The notes under the pieces: generated by a model | The model's input: only the letters and a program-made list of their open reading frames with translations | Told to the model about the DNA's origin: nothing | Database searches by the model: none | Shown: one piece after another, positions 8,155 through 17,844 of the stretch | Layout of the letters: every line of letters begins with the position of its first letter | Position numbering within the stretch: the stretch's first letter is position 1 | DNA from: Leifsonia sp. ku-ls | Lineage (GTDB): Bacteria; Actinomycetota; Actinomycetes; Actinomycetales; Microbacteriaceae | Length of the DNA stretch: 64,000 bases | Assembly: GCA_003367665.1 (NCBI GenBank) | Contig: QKXI01000017.1 | Coordinates: 1 to 64,000 of the forward strand | Direction of reading: 5' to 3' | Position numbers and translations under genes: made by a program

Positions 8155-8200
8155 TTAACCATGTCTACTGTTTCGAATGCAACCCCGAGAAGGAAGACCG

Positions 8201-10612
8201 ATGACGATCTCCACCGAGACCCTCCAGCTCGCCTGGCGCGACCCCGCCCAGCACTGGGAGGAGGCCATCCCCCTCGGCGACGGCCGGCTCGGCGCGATGG
8301 TCTTCGGCGGCGCGGGCGGCCGCTACCAGGTGAACGACGCCACCGTGTGGTCCGGCACCCCGCTAGTCGCGGAGGAGGAGCTGCGCCGTGTCCTCGCGAA
8401 CGGAGCGGGCCCGGAGCGGCTGCGCGAGGTGCGCGCGGCGCTCGCCGACGGCGACCTCCGCCGGGCGGAGGAGCTGCTGCTCACCTTCGAGGGCCGCTAC
8501 AGCCAGGAGTTCCTGCCCTTCGTCGACCTCGCCGTCGAGCTTCCGGGCGCGACGCCGGTCGACGGCGAGCCGGCGCGCGTCCTCGACCTCGACCGGTACC
8601 TCGTGCGCGAGTCGCTGCACCGGGGCGCGGCGAGGATCGAGCGCGTCTCCTGGGTCGACGACGGCACCCTGCTCGTCTCGATCGACTCCGCCGAGCCGCT
8701 GCCGGAGGTCCGCATCGCACTGACCACGCCGCTCCGCGAGCTCTCCCGGGCCGTGCGGGACGGGGTGCTGACGCTCGACCTCGCCGTCCCGGTGGACGGG
8801 GCGCCCCTCCACGAACAGTCCGTCGTGCCCCCGCTCCGCTACGCCGAGCCGGGCGACGGCGGAGAGTACGACGGCTTCGCCGCCGCGGCCCTCGCGGTGC
8901 GGAGCGACGGCACGATCGAGGCCGGAGACAGCGGTCTCACGGTCCGTCGTGCCCGTCGGCTGCTGATCGCCCTCTCGTCGTCGACCCGCGCTGAGTCGTG
9001 GTGGGCCGGCGCAGACGACGAGTGGCGGACCGTCTCCCCTGAGACGATCCGGGACCGCGCCGCCGGTCGAGTCCTCGGCGCCATCGCCGGGGACACGACC
9101 CCGCAGGAGGGCGCGACGCGTCCTCCTGCGGCGGCGCGGTTCGCGATCGGCGGGCGGCGTGAGGGGCGCTGGGACGTCGAGGCCGACATCCTGCGCGGCA
9201 CGGACGACGGCCTGCGGGCGACGGTCGCGGCCGAGTACGGGCGCTACCTGCTCACCTCGTCGTCCCGCCCGGGCAACCCCGCGGCCAACCTGCAGGGCAT
9301 CTGGAACGGCGAGCTGCGTCCCGCCTGGTCGTCGAACTACACCATCAACATCAACACCGAGATGAACTACTGGGCGGCCGGCCCGCTCGGCGTGATCGAG
9401 CACGCGGAGCCGCTGATCTCGCTGGTGGAGCGGATGGCCGCGACCGGACGCGACGTCGCCACGGAACTCTACGGCTGCCGTGGCTGGGTCGCCCACCACA
9501 ACAGCGACCTGTGGGGCTGGAGTCTCCCGGTCGGCATGGGCCACGGCGCGCCCAGCTGGGCGATCTGGATGATGGGCGGCGTCTGGCTCACCCACTCGCT
9601 CTGGGACCACCACGAGTTCACGGGCGACGACGCCCTGCTGCGCGAACGCATCTGGCCGCTGATGCGGGGCGCGGCCGAGTTCTGCCTCGACTGGCTCCAG
9701 GTCGGCCCGGACGGCCGGGTGTTCCTCGCGCCGTCCACCTCGCCGGAGAACGCGTACCGCGGCGCCGACGGCGTGCCGCGCGCGCTCGGCCTCACGGCGA
9801 CGATGGACCTCGACCTGATCCGCTCGCTCTTCGCGCGCTCGCTACGAGCCCTGGAGTTCCTCGGCGACCCCGACCCGCTGCGCCGGGAGCTGGAGGCCGC
9901 GCTCGCCGCGATCCCCGCGCCGCCGATCGGCCGAGACGGGCGCCTGCTCGAATGGTCGGAGGAGGTGGAGGAGCACGAGCCGGCGCACCGGCACCTCTCG
10001 CCGCTGGTGGGCCTCTACCCGCTGGACCTCATCACGCCGGACGGCACGCCGGCCCTCGCCGAGGCCTCCCGCCGCTTCCTCGACGCGCGCGGGCCCGGCG
10101 CGATGGGCTGGTCCTGGGCGTGGAAGATCGCCCTCCGCGCGCGGCTCGGCGACGGCGAGGAGGCGCACGAGCTGCTGAACCAGGCGCTCACGCCGTACGA
10201 CGGAGACGCCCGGAGGCACGGCCCGGTCGACGGCTCGGAGTGGGGTGGCCTGCTGCCGAACCTGTTCAGCACCCACCCGCCGTTCCAGATCGACGGCAAC
10301 CTGGGCTTCCCGGCCGGGATCGCCGAGTTGCTGCTGCAGAGCCACGGGGGAGTGCTCCACCTGCTCCCCGCGCTCCCGGAGGCGTGGCCGGACGGCCGGG
10401 TGCTCGGACTGGGGGCCCGCGGCGGCCTCCGCGTCGACCTCGTCTGGGCCGACGGGAGGCTGGAGTCCGCGGTGATCCGCAACCCGCTGCCGACGCCGTG
10501 CGAGGTGCGGCTCCGGTATGCCGGCGCCGACCTCGACGTCCGGCTGCCGGCCGGAGGCGAGCACGTCGTCGACCGCCTCCTGCGAGGGCCGGTCCCGACT
10601 CCGTATGGTTGA
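8201..10612 (+). CDS. GH95 alpha-L-fucosidase
   Basis: An 803-residue GH95 enzyme without a signal peptide. The N-terminal domain opens with the family pattern [19 protein letters not shown] and [11 protein letters not shown]. The (alpha/alpha)6 barrel carries [13 protein letters not shown], with Asn383 and Asn385 as the pair that activates water, plus PSTSPENAY with Glu516 and [12 protein letters not shown] with Asp698. These match the residues known from bifidobacterial 1,2-alpha-L-fucosidase. Inverting hydrolysis releases L-fucose (L-galactose in some members). An ATG at 8177 is possible, but the one at 8201 has a GAGAAGGAAG site at good spacing and a better family N-terminus. The gene is followed 25 bases later by a ROK regulator and supplies the mutarotase/SDR/FAH route. 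Confidence 0.9.
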   Translation: MTISTETLQLAWRDPAQHWEEAIPLGDGRLGAMVFGGAGGRYQVNDATVWSGTPLVAEEELRRVLANGAGPERLREVRAALADGDLRRAEELLLTFEGRYSQEFLPFVDLAVELPGATPVDGEPARVLDLDRYLVRESLHRGAARIERVSWVDDGTLLVSIDSAEPLPEVRIALTTPLRELSRAVRDGVLTLDLAVPVDGAPLHEQSVVPPLRYAEPGDGGEYDGFAAAALAVRSDGTIEAGDSGLTVRRARRLLIALSSSTRAESWWAGADDEWRTVSPETIRDRAAGRVLGAIAGDTTPQEGATRPPAAARFAIGGRREGRWDVEADILRGTDDGLRATVAAEYGRYLLTSSSRPGNPAANLQGIWNGELRPAWSSNYTININTEMNYWAAGPLGVIEHAEPLISLVERMAATGRDVATELYGCRGWVAHHNSDLWGWSLPVGMGHGAPSWAIWMMGGVWLTHSLWDHHEFTGDDALLRERIWPLMRGAAEFCLDWLQVGPDGRVFLAPSTSPENAYRGADGVPRALGLTATMDLDLIRSLFARSLRALEFLGDPDPLRRELEAALAAIPAPPIGRDGRLLEWSEEVEEHEPAHRHLSPLVGLYPLDLITPDGTPALAEASRRFLDARGPGAMGWSWAWKIALRARLGDGEEAHELLNQALTPYDGDARRHGPVDGSEWGGLLPNLFSTHPPFQIDGNLGFPAGIAELLLQSHGGVLHLLPALPEAWPDGRVLGLGARGGLRVDLVWADGRLESAVIRNPLPTPCEVRLRYAGADLDVRLPAGGEHVVDRLLRGPVPTPYG

Positions 10613-10637
10613 GGCATCCCCCACCGGAGAGGCGACC

Positions 10638-11804
10638 ATGGACGACGAGCTGCGGCAGCGCACGATGCTGCTCGCGTCGTCGTCCGACGCGGCGACGCGC
10701 GTCTTCACCACCATCCTCACCCGCAGCCCGATCAGCCGCATCGACGTGGCGAGGCTGACCGGGCTGTCGCAGGCCGCCGTGACGAAGGCCGTCACGCCGC
10801 TGGTCGCCGTCGGCCTGGTCGACGACTCGCTCGACCTGGCGCCGACCGGGCTGCCCGGGCGGCCGGCGAACCCGGTGGCGATCGTTCCGGAGGCGGTGAT
10901 CGCGCTCGGCGTCAAGGTGAACCTCGACGAGCTGGTGGGCGTCGCGACCGACCTGACCACGCGCGTGCTCGCCTCCGACCGCGTTCCGCTGGCCACGCAC
11001 GATCCCAGGGCCGTGGAGGACGCGATCGTCGCCCTGTGCGGGCGGCTGCAGGAGTCGCTCGGCGCGCTGGCGTCGCGGGTGGCCTGCGTCGGCGTGTCGG
11101 TCTCGGGCGACGTGGACACCGGGACGGGCGTGGTGCGCGACTCGGCCATCATGGGCTGGCGCGGCGTCCCTTTGGGCGCGAGCCTGCGCGAACGACTCGG
11201 GCTGGACGTCGTGGTGGACAACGACGTGCGCGCCCTGACCATCGGCGAGCACTGGTTCGGTGTCGGGCTCGGCACGCGTTCGTTCTGCATCGTCACGATC
11301 GGTCGCGGGATCGGAAGCGGCCTGCACCTGAACGGCGAGGTCGTGGAGGGCGCCTACGGCGTCGCCGGGGAGATCGGGCACCTGCCGCTGACCTCGTCCG
11401 ACCGTGTCTGCTCCTGCGGGCGCCGGGGCTGCGTCGAGGCGGTCGCCGCCTCCGGCGCCATCGCCGAGACGGTCTCGGCCGCCCACGGCCGGCCCGTGTC
11501 GATCGAGCAGGCGGCCCTGCTGGCGCACGCGGAAGACCCGGCGGCCCTCGCGGCGTTCGCGGAGGCCGGAGGCGTCATCGGTGCCGCGATCGCGAGCCTG
11601 GTCAACCTCGTCGGTCCGGAACTCGTCATCATCGGCGGCGAGGGGGTCGCCGAGTTCGCGCTGTTCGAGCAGCGGCTGCGCGCCGTCTACGCCGAGCACG
11701 TCTTCGCGTCGGCCGACCGCTGCCGGATCGTCGTGCGCCCGCACACCTTCGAGGACTGGGCGCGCGGGGCGGCCGCCACCGCCATCCGGTCGCTCGTCGT
11801 GTGA
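10638..11804 (+). CDS. ROK-family transcriptional repressor (first of a pair)
   Basis: The product has 388 residues. A winged-helix DNA-binding region (about 20-80) includes ISRIDVARLTGLSQAAVTKAVTPL. A ROK sugar-kinase-like domain follows, with VGVSVSGDVD, the GxxR-type glucose-binding stretch IGSGLHLNGEVV, EIGHLPL, and the zinc-binding cluster CSCGRRGCVEAV. These proteins repress sugar genes until a sugar ligand binds. The ATG at 10638 has GGAGAGG 7 bases upstream; earlier in-frame starts fall inside GH95 without a ribosome site. It is in line with the fucosidase gene and ends 7 bases from the convergent ROK paralog, which shares the helix-turn-helix and zinc motifs. The likely target is the GH36/GH95 promoter, by position only. 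Confidence 0.85.
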   Translation: MDDELRQRTMLLASSSDAATRVFTTILTRSPISRIDVARLTGLSQAAVTKAVTPLVAVGLVDDSLDLAPTGLPGRPANPVAIVPEAVIALGVKVNLDELVGVATDLTTRVLASDRVPLATHDPRAVEDAIVALCGRLQESLGALASRVACVGVSVSGDVDTGTGVVRDSAIMGWRGVPLGASLRERLGLDVVVDNDVRALTIGEHWFGVGLGTRSFCIVTIGRGIGSGLHLNGEVVEGAYGVAGEIGHLPLTSSDRVCSCGRRGCVEAVAASGAIAETVSAAHGRPVSIEQAALLAHAEDPAALAAFAEAGGVIGAAIASLVNLVGPELVIIGGEGVAEFALFEQRLRAVYAEHVFASADRCRIVVRPHTFEDWARGAAATAIRSLVV

Positions 11805-11811
11805 CGCGGGC

Positions 11812-13017
11812 TCATTCCCCCGGCTGGGACGTGACCGTGATCGCCTCGCGCAGGGCCGCCACGGCGGCGCCGCGGGCCCAATCGGTGAAGGTGTGGCGCT
11901 GCACCACCAGTCGACAGTTGGCGGCGGCGCCGAACGCGTGCGCCAGGAACTCCTCGCGGAAGCGGCGCTCGTACAGGTCGTAGTCCATGACGCCCTCGCC
12001 GGCGATCACCACGACCTCGGGGCCGAACAGGTTCACCGTGGCGGCGACGGCGGCGCCGATGGCCGTGCCCGCGCGCTCGAATGCGGCCACCGCGGCCGGG
12101 TCGCCCTCGTGCGCGAGGCGGATCACGCCCGCGAGGGTGAGCTCCGGGTCGTCGCGGTCCAGGCTCACCGCGTCGCGGATGGCCCGGGAGGAGGCGACCG
12201 CCTCGACGCAGCCGCGGCGACCGCACACGCAGAGCGCGTCCGACGACGCCAGCGGCAGGTGCCCGATCTCGCCCGCCACGCCGTGCGCGCCGACGACCAC
12301 GTCGTCGTTGACGTAGATGCCGCAGCCGATGCCGGCGCCGATCGTGATGATGGCGAACGACTCCGCGTCCCGTCCGGCGCCGAACCACTGCTCGGATTTC
12401 GCCAGCGCGCGCACGTCGTTCTCGACGGTGATCGGGAGCGGCAGCTCCGCCGCCAGCCGGTCGCCGAGGGCGAAGTGGGTCCAGCCGAGCAGGGGCGAGT
12501 GCCGCACGAGTCCCGTGCTGCTGTCGATGTCTCCGGAGACCGAGACCCCGACGCCGGCGAGGCTCGCGGCGTCGTCGCCGAGTTGCGCGATCAGCGATCG
12601 CACGGAGGTGACGATCGCGTCGACGGTGCTGTCCGGGTCGTGGCTCTTGAGCCTCCGGCGCGTCGACCCGAGCACCTCGTTGCCGAGGCTCAGCGTGACG
12701 GCGAAGATCTCGTCGGCGTTGACCTTGACCCCGATCGCGATCATCGACCGCGGGACGACGCTCAGCGGGCGGACGGGCCGGCCGGGGAAGGAGTGTTCCG
12801 CGTGCTCGCCCACCGTGACGTAGCCGCTCTCGATCAGGGGGTTCACCGTCTTGGTCACCTTGGCCTGCGACAGCCCGGTGAGTCGGCCGATGTCGAGCCG
12901 GCTGACCGGGCCGTGCGTGATGATCCGGGTGAAGATCTCGGCCGAGCGGGGCGTGCCGAGTTCCGGCCGCCGACGGGTGCCAGCGTCGTCGAGTGGCATG
13001 TCGAGAGAGTAGCTCAT
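11812..13017 (-). CDS. ROK-family transcriptional repressor (second of a pair)
   Basis: A 401-residue paralog of the adjacent ROK gene. It carries the same DNA-binding block (VSRLDIGRLTGLSQAKVTK, about residues 45-64), VGVSVSGDID, IGCGIYVNDDVVVG, EIGHLPL and CVCGRRGCVEAV. The start at 13017 (MSYSLDMPLDD) is preceded by AGAAAGAAAG; the Met six codons later has no ribosome site and the upstream extension has no family similarity. It diverges from the permease operon across a 237-base gap, so it probably controls that importer and itself. Two closely related repressors tail to tail may sense different sugars from the same glycan. Confidence 0.85.
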   Translation of the reverse strand: MSYSLDMPLDDAGTRRRPELGTPRSAEIFTRIITHGPVSRLDIGRLTGLSQAKVTKTVNPLIESGYVTVGEHAEHSFPGRPVRPLSVVPRSMIAIGVKVNADEIFAVTLSLGNEVLGSTRRRLKSHDPDSTVDAIVTSVRSLIAQLGDDAASLAGVGVSVSGDIDSSTGLVRHSPLLGWTHFALGDRLAAELPLPITVENDVRALAKSEQWFGAGRDAESFAIITIGAGIGCGIYVNDDVVVGAHGVAGEIGHLPLASSDALCVCGRRGCVEAVASSRAIRDAVSLDRDDPELTLAGVIRLAHEGDPAAVAAFERAGTAIGAAVAATVNLFGPEVVVIAGEGVMDYDLYERRFREEFLAHAFGAAANCRLVVQRHTFTDWARGAAVAALREAITVTSQPGE

Positions 13018-13213
13018 CCCGTCGCTTTCTTTCTGTCGTGTTCGAATGCGCGACGGCTCGAATCCGGCGCGCATCGCGTGTCGTCGCCGTTCTCGGTCGA
13101 ACGGTGACCTGCTGCCAGGATAGATTATTGACAACGGTAAGGAAATAGGTTTTGCTGTACCCAGTCCGGCGGACCGATCGTCCGTCCGGCTCGATTTCGT
13201 TCAGGAGTCTTCG
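13018..13213. promoter_or_regulatory. Divergent regulatory region upstream of the ABC importer
   Basis: This AT-richer gap separates the second ROK gene from the importer operon. It contains TTGACA at 13128-13133, inside TTGACAACGGTAA, which resembles the GH36/GH95 dyad at 9 of 13 positions. I find no convincing -10 at standard spacing. Further on, CCGGCGGAC (13166-13174) and GTCCGTCCGG (13180-13189) form an imperfect hairpin around CGATC that would lie in the importer mRNA leader. Confidence 0.4.
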
Positions 13214-13258
13214 ATGACGAAGCTGCAACACCGTGGAAGCACGGCGGTGCGCGGATGA
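13214..13258 (+). CDS. Possible 14-codon leader peptide translationally coupled to the permease
   Basis: ATG at 13214 follows AGGAG at 13203-13207, the best ribosome site in this region. It encodes 14 residues (MTKLQHRGSTAVRG) and ends in TGA at 13256-13258. That stop overlaps the permease ATG at 13255 as ATGA. The permease itself lacks a strong ribosome site, so ribosomes that finish this short frame may reinitiate there. It could be a true leader peptide or simply a coupling device; it resembles no family known to me. Confidence 0.45.
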   Translation: MTKLQHRGSTAVRG

Positions 13259-14259
13259 CCAGCGCCCCTCCCGTGACGACCGCGACCACCCCGCCCGCCG
13301 CGCGGTCCACCGCACCGTCCGGCCGCCGCGTGACCACCCGCCGCAAGAGCCTCGGTCAGCGCTGGCGCATCGCCCTCCGGCGGCACTGGCAGCTCTACCT
13401 GCTCACCCTGCTGCCGCTGGCGTACTTCGCGATCTTCAAGTACGTGCCCATCTCCAACGCGATCATCGCGTTCAAGGACTACAGTCCGGTGCTCGGCGTC
13501 TGGGGGAGCCCGTGGAACGGGTTCGCGAACTTCCAGGCGATGCTGCAGAACCCGCAGTTCCCGACCCTCATCGCCAACACTCTGATCCTGTCCGGCTACG
13601 CGGTGCTGGCCGGCTTCCCCATCCCGATCATCCTGGCGCTCGCGCTCAACGAAGTGCGCCACCGCTGGTTCCAGAAGACCGTGCAGATGGTCACGTACGC
13701 GCCGTACTTCATCTCCACCGTGGTCGTCGTGTCGATGCTGATCCTGATCATGGCGCCGCGGCTCGGCATCGTCAGCCAGGTGTTCGGGTTCTTCGGCGTC
13801 CCATCGCCCGACCTGCTCGGCAACCCCGACTACTTCCGGAACATCTACGTCTGGTCGGACGTCTGGCAGACGGCCGGCTACTCCGCCGTCATCTACATGG
13901 CGGCGCTCTCCGGCATCGACCCGTCGCTGTACGAGGCGGCGCGCGTCGACGGCGCGTCGCGGCTGCGCAAGATCTGGCACGTCGACATCCCCGGCATCAT
14001 GCCCACGGCGATGATCGTGCTGATCCTCAGCGTCGGCAACATCATGGCGATCGGCTTCGAGAAGGTCTTCCTGCTGCAGAACCCGCTGAACCTCGGACAG
14101 TCCGAGATCATCGCGACCTACGTCTACAAGCTGGGCATCCTCAACGCCGACTTCGGGACGGCGACCGCCGTCGGCCTCTTCAATTCGGTCGTCAACCTGG
14201 TGCTGCTCCTGATCGTCAACGGGGTGGCACGTCGAGTGAGTGGGAGCGGACTGTGGTGA
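13255..14259 (+). CDS. Carbohydrate ABC transporter permease (LplB/YteP type)
   Basis: The 334-residue inner-membrane permease has a basic, Pro/Thr-rich N-terminus (1-45) and then six membrane segments from about residue 50. YVPISNAIIAFKDYSPVLG is typical of the LplB branch. The EAA loop, near residues 223-245, reads YEAARVDGASRLRKIWHVDIPGI, matching the conserved EAAxxDGA pattern that contacts the ATPase. The branch imports oligosaccharides such as rhamnogalacturonan and other plant-wall fragments. The start overlaps a 14-codon frame (ATGA), and the stop overlaps the next permease start. No ATP-binding gene is present, so a shared MsmK-type ATPase elsewhere must energise it. Confidence 0.9.
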   Translation: MTSAPPVTTATTPPAARSTAPSGRRVTTRRKSLGQRWRIALRRHWQLYLLTLLPLAYFAIFKYVPISNAIIAFKDYSPVLGVWGSPWNGFANFQAMLQNPQFPTLIANTLILSGYAVLAGFPIPIILALALNEVRHRWFQKTVQMVTYAPYFISTVVVVSMLILIMAPRLGIVSQVFGFFGVPSPDLLGNPDYFRNIYVWSDVWQTAGYSAVIYMAALSGIDPSLYEAARVDGASRLRKIWHVDIPGIMPTAMIVLILSVGNIMAIGFEKVFLLQNPLNLGQSEIIATYVYKLGILNADFGTATAVGLFNSVVNLVLLLIVNGVARRVSGSGLW

Positions 14260-15203
14260 CCATCGATCGTCCGGCGGAGCGGACCAGGGTGCGGCCGGCG
14301 CCCCGCATCGGCAAGCCGCGCAGGATCCGGGAGTCGCCCGGCGACCGCGCCCTGCTGGTGGTGATCTACCTCGGCCTCACGCTCGCGGTGCTCGTCGTGC
14401 TGCTGCCGCTGCTGTTCATCCTGGCCAGCTCGTTCTCCTCGCCGCACGCGGTGACGGCCGGGCAGGTCTTCCTCTGGCCGGTGGACTTCACCCTCAAGGG
14501 CTACCAGACCGTGCTGTCGGACCCGCAGGTGCTGATGGGCTACGCCAACTCGCTGTTCTACATGGTCGCCGGGACGCTGATCAGCACCACCCTCACCGTG
14601 TGCCTGGCCTGGCCGCTGTCCCGCCGGACCTTCATGGGCCGCAACGTGATCATGTCGCTGCTGCTGTTCACCATGCTGTTCAGCGGTGGCCTGATCCCGA
14701 CCTACATGGTCGTGCAGAACCTCGGCCTCCTCGACACCCGCTGGGCGCTCCTGCTGCCGCAGGCCGTCGCGGTGTGGCAGGTCATCATCGCCCGGACGTT
14801 CTTCCGCTCGGCGATCCCGGAGGAGCTCGTCGAGGCCGCGTCGCTCGACGGCGCGAGCGACTGGCGCTTCCTGTGGACCGTCGTCCTGCCCCTCTCCAAG
14901 CCGCTCATCGCCGTCATCGCGCTGATGTACGCGATCGGCCAGTGGAACGGCTACTTCGACGCCCTCCTCTACCTGAAGAGCTCCGATCTGTTCCCGCTCC
15001 AGCTGGTGCTGCGCAACATCCTCGTGCTCAACGCCACCAACGGCGGGGTGAACGACCTGGCGGCCCAGGCGCAGAACCAGGAGCTCGTCAACCTGCTCAA
15101 GTACGCGCTCATCGTGATCACGAGCGTCCCCGTGCTGATCATCTACCCGTTCGTCGCCCGCTACTTCAACAAGGGCGTGCTGATCGGGTCGGTCAAGGGC
15201 TGA
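14256..15203 (+). CDS. Carbohydrate ABC transporter permease (YtcP/LplC type)
   Basis: The 315-residue second permease of the importer starts at a GTG. GTG at 14256 overlaps the previous stop (GTGA); GTG one codon earlier at 14253 is equally possible, and GGGAG at 14242-14246 serves either. Six membrane segments are visible, beginning with ALLVVIYLGLTLAVLVVLLP, and the periplasmic-side motif SSFSSPHAV follows. The EAA loop reads LVEAASLDGASDWRFLW. The C-terminus YFNKGVLIGSVKG is highly characteristic of the LplC branch. The tight overlap with the first permease implies equal synthesis of the heterodimer. Confidence 0.9.
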   Translation: MTIDRPAERTRVRPAPRIGKPRRIRESPGDRALLVVIYLGLTLAVLVVLLPLLFILASSFSSPHAVTAGQVFLWPVDFTLKGYQTVLSDPQVLMGYANSLFYMVAGTLISTTLTVCLAWPLSRRTFMGRNVIMSLLLFTMLFSGGLIPTYMVVQNLGLLDTRWALLLPQAVAVWQVIIARTFFRSAIPEELVEAASLDGASDWRFLWTVVLPLSKPLIAVIALMYAIGQWNGYFDALLYLKSSDLFPLQLVLRNILVLNATNGGVNDLAAQAQNQELVNLLKYALIVITSVPVLIIYPFVARYFNKGVLIGSVKG

Positions 15204-15282
15204 GCCCTCCGGCCGCACACGCCACCACACCGCACTATCCGAATCCCGAAACACATCCGAAGTTCCAAAGGAGGAACGCACC

Positions 15283-16962
15283 ATGTTCTCGAAGACCGAC
15301 CGCCGACCTCGCCGAGGGCGGACGCGCGCACTCGTCGCCGCCGTGGGCGGCACCGCGGCGCTCATGGCCCTCTCCGCCTGCACCCCGGCGGCCTCCAACG
15401 CCGACGACAAGATCGGCGGCACCGCCCACCTGAGCGTCTTCGCGCAGCAGGGCACCGGCCAGGACCTGGCCACCAACGCCTTCACCAAGGAGGTCGAGAA
15501 GAAGTTCGACATCAAATTCAGCTGGCAGACCACGACCCAGGACTCGTCGGTGGCGCCGGAGAAGCGCCAGATCCTGATGGCGAGCGGCGACTACCCCGAC
15601 GCGTTCCTCCTCATCCCGTGGGTCGACCAGTTCAACCAGGTGGATGTCGAGAAGCTGGCGAAGCAGGGCGTCGCGCTTCCGCTCAACGACCTCATCAAGC
15701 AGTACGCGCCCGACATCCAGAAGGTGATCGACAGCAACCCCGACTACAAGGCGATGGTGACCTCGCCCGACGGCAAGATCTACGGACTGCCGCAGCTGGC
15801 CGAGACGCTGCACATCCAGTACCCGTCGAAGCTCTGGATCAACACCGACTGGCTGAAGAAGCTGGGCCTGCAGATGCCGAAGACCACCGCCGACATGACG
15901 AAGGTGCTGGAGGCGTTCAAGAACGGCGACCCGAACGGCAACGGCCAGAAGGACGAGATCCCGCTCAGCGGCGACTCGCACGACACGCTCATCCCGTTCT
16001 TCATGAACGCGTTCATCTACGACCCGCAGAACCCCGACAAGGGCATCCAGTCGACCACCGTGCTGAACAAGGGCAAGGTCGACATCCAGGCGAACAAGGA
16101 CGGCTGGCGCGAGGGCCTGAAGTACATCAAGTCGCTGTGGGACGCGGGCCTGATCGACAAGGGCGCCTTCACCCAGAACCCGGCGGCGCTCGCCCAGGAG
16201 GGCAACAACGAGGGCGCGGTGCTGCTCGGGAGCGCGAGCGCGCTGCACCCGTACATCTTCGTGAGCCCCGGCGCGAAGGACGGCCGCGACAAGCAGTACG
16301 ACGCCGTGCCCCCGCTGACCGGGCCGGACGGCGCCGACTACGCCACCTACGCCTTCGGCAGCACGCCGGGCGCGACCTTCCTGCTCACCAACAAGGCGTC
16401 GAAGAACGACCAGGTGGCCGCGATCAAGATGGTGAACTACCTGTTCACCGAGAAGGGCCAGCTGGACGGCAACTTCGGCCCGGAGGGGAAGGGCTGGGCG
16501 AAGGCCGGCGCCGACGACAAGGCGCTCGACCCCAGCGAGAAGGCGGCCTTCGTGAACCTGCAGCTGGACCAGGATGCGGCCAACGCCGTGCAGTGGGGCG
16601 CGCTGTCGACCTACAACCAGAACGAGAAGTTCCGCGGTTCGCAGGCCGTCCCGACGGACATCTACGACACCTCCGGCTACGAGCGCCGGCTGTTCGAGGC
16701 CACCCAGCTCTACAAGGGCCACGAGAACAAGAGCGAGATCTACCCGACCTGGAAGGTCTGGCCGGACCCGGCGAAGGCGACCCAGGTGGCGACGCAGCAG
16801 ACGAACATCGACAACTACGTCACCCAGAACGCTCTCGCCTTCATCACCGGCTCGAAGAACCTCGACACCGACTGGGACTCCTACGTGAAGGGCTTCGACG
16901 GCCTCGGCCTGAAGGACTACCTCGCCACGCTGCAGACGGCGTACGACCAGTCCAAGAAGTGA
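15283..16962 (+). CDS. Extracellular sugar-binding lipoprotein of the importer
   Basis: The 559-residue product is long for a solute-binding protein, as is normal for the LipO/LplA branch paired with LplB/LplC permeases. A Tat-like basic start leads to the lipobox LSAC with Cys33, so the mature protein is lipid-anchored outside the membrane. Ligand-binding features include IYGLPQLAETLHIQYPSKLWIN and NGNGQKDEIPL. The ribosome site AAAGGAGG lies 7 bases before the ATG and is the strongest in the operon, in keeping with excess binding protein over permeases. It is the last gene, followed by a perfect stem-loop. The likely ligand is an oligosaccharide with galactose or fucose branches, judged from the glycosidases alongside. 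Confidence 0.9.
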   Translation: MFSKTDRRPRRGRTRALVAAVGGTAALMALSACTPAASNADDKIGGTAHLSVFAQQGTGQDLATNAFTKEVEKKFDIKFSWQTTTQDSSVAPEKRQILMASGDYPDAFLLIPWVDQFNQVDVEKLAKQGVALPLNDLIKQYAPDIQKVIDSNPDYKAMVTSPDGKIYGLPQLAETLHIQYPSKLWINTDWLKKLGLQMPKTTADMTKVLEAFKNGDPNGNGQKDEIPLSGDSHDTLIPFFMNAFIYDPQNPDKGIQSTTVLNKGKVDIQANKDGWREGLKYIKSLWDAGLIDKGAFTQNPAALAQEGNNEGAVLLGSASALHPYIFVSPGAKDGRDKQYDAVPPLTGPDGADYATYAFGSTPGATFLLTNKASKNDQVAAIKMVNYLFTEKGQLDGNFGPEGKGWAKAGADDKALDPSEKAAFVNLQLDQDAANAVQWGALSTYNQNEKFRGSQAVPTDIYDTSGYERRLFEATQLYKGHENKSEIYPTWKVWPDPAKATQVATQQTNIDNYVTQNALAFITGSKNLDTDWDSYVKGFDGLGLKDYLATLQTAYDQSKK

Positions 16963-16978
16963 GCTGACGCGCACCAGC

Positions 16979-17008
16979 GGCCGAGCCCCGGTCTCGCGGG
17001 GCTCGGCC
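16979..17008 (+). terminator. Rho-independent-like terminator after the importer operon
   Basis: GGCCGAGCCCCG at 16979-16990 pairs perfectly with CGGGGCTCGGCC at 16997-17008 around a six-base loop. It starts 16 bases after the binding-protein stop and also lies beyond the stop of the convergent gene, so it can serve both directions. It lacks a T-tract. Confidence 0.7.
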
Positions 17009-17016
17009 GTCGTGCG

Positions 17017-17844
17017 TCAGGGCGTCGCCGGCGTCGCCGTGGCGGCCAGCACCTCGGCGATCCCACGCGGCCTCCGGCCGAGCAGCTCTTCGAGGTCGCC
17101 GGTCTCGGTGGCGAGCGCCCCGGCGGCCGCCGCCACGTGCAGCGGCCCGAGAGGCCCGAGCTGCACGGCCGGGACCGCCCGATGCCGGATCGGCCGCCCC
17201 ACTCGCGCGCCGAGGAGCCGCGCCAGTTCGTCGTAGGTCCAGGCCGGCCCGCGGAGCTCCAATCGCTGTCGCCCGGGCACGCCGACGAGCGCCCGTGCCG
17301 CGGCCTCGGCGAGGTCCGCGATGGATGCGGTCGCCAGGGCTCGGGCGGAGGTGGCCGACGAGATGGCCGCCTCCTCCGCCTCCGCCTCCCGCAGGGCCGC
17401 CGCGACGAACGGCTCCGTGTAGAAGCCGTTGCGCAGGACGGTGGCGCCGTCGCCGCGCTCGCGCAGCGCGACCTCTGTCGCGGCATGGGCGGGGTCATGG
17501 TCGGCGCCGTGCACGCTGGTGTAGACGATGTGCTCCAGATGCGCCGCCGCGGCGAGGACCGCCACGTGCTGGCGTGTCCGCACGGCGGGCTCGAGCACCG
17601 GGCTGGACACGAACAGCAGACGATCGACGCCGCGCAGGGCCGAGGCGAGCGAGCCGGGGTCGTCGTAGTCGGCGAGGCGCGCGTCCACACCCTCCGACCG
17701 GAGGAGGGCGGCGGCGTCCGGCCGACGCACGAGCGCGTGCACGTGCGTGCGCGGCAGCAGGGTGAGGAGGGCGTGGGTGGCGGCACGGCCGAGGCGGCCG
17801 GACGCGCCGGTGATCAGGACGTGGGGGATCGGGGTGTGCGACAT
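17017..17844 (-). CDS. NAD(P)-binding atypical SDR (NmrA/QorB-like)
   Basis: The 275-residue Rossmann protein has the glycine-rich ITGASGRLGRAATHALL at residues 11-27, then HALVRRPD, which suggests NADPH preference. VDRLLFVSSPV and HIVYTSVHGADH mark the fourth and fifth strands. The catalytic Tyr-Lys pair of classical SDRs is absent, as in the NmrA-like branch. Such proteins act as quinone reductases (QorB) or redox sensors. The gene is single, convergent with the importer operon, and separated by 285 bases from the divergent hypothetical gene. Confidence 0.75.
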   Translation of the reverse strand: MSHTPIPHVLITGASGRLGRAATHALLTLLPRTHVHALVRRPDAAALLRSEGVDARLADYDDPGSLASALRGVDRLLFVSSPVLEPAVRTRQHVAVLAAAAHLEHIVYTSVHGADHDPAHAATEVALRERGDGATVLRNGFYTEPFVAAALREAEAEEAAISSATSARALATASIADLAEAAARALVGVPGRQRLELRGPAWTYDELARLLGARVGRPIRHRAVPAVQLGPLGPLHVAAAAGALATETGDLEELLGRRPRGIAEVLAATATPATP

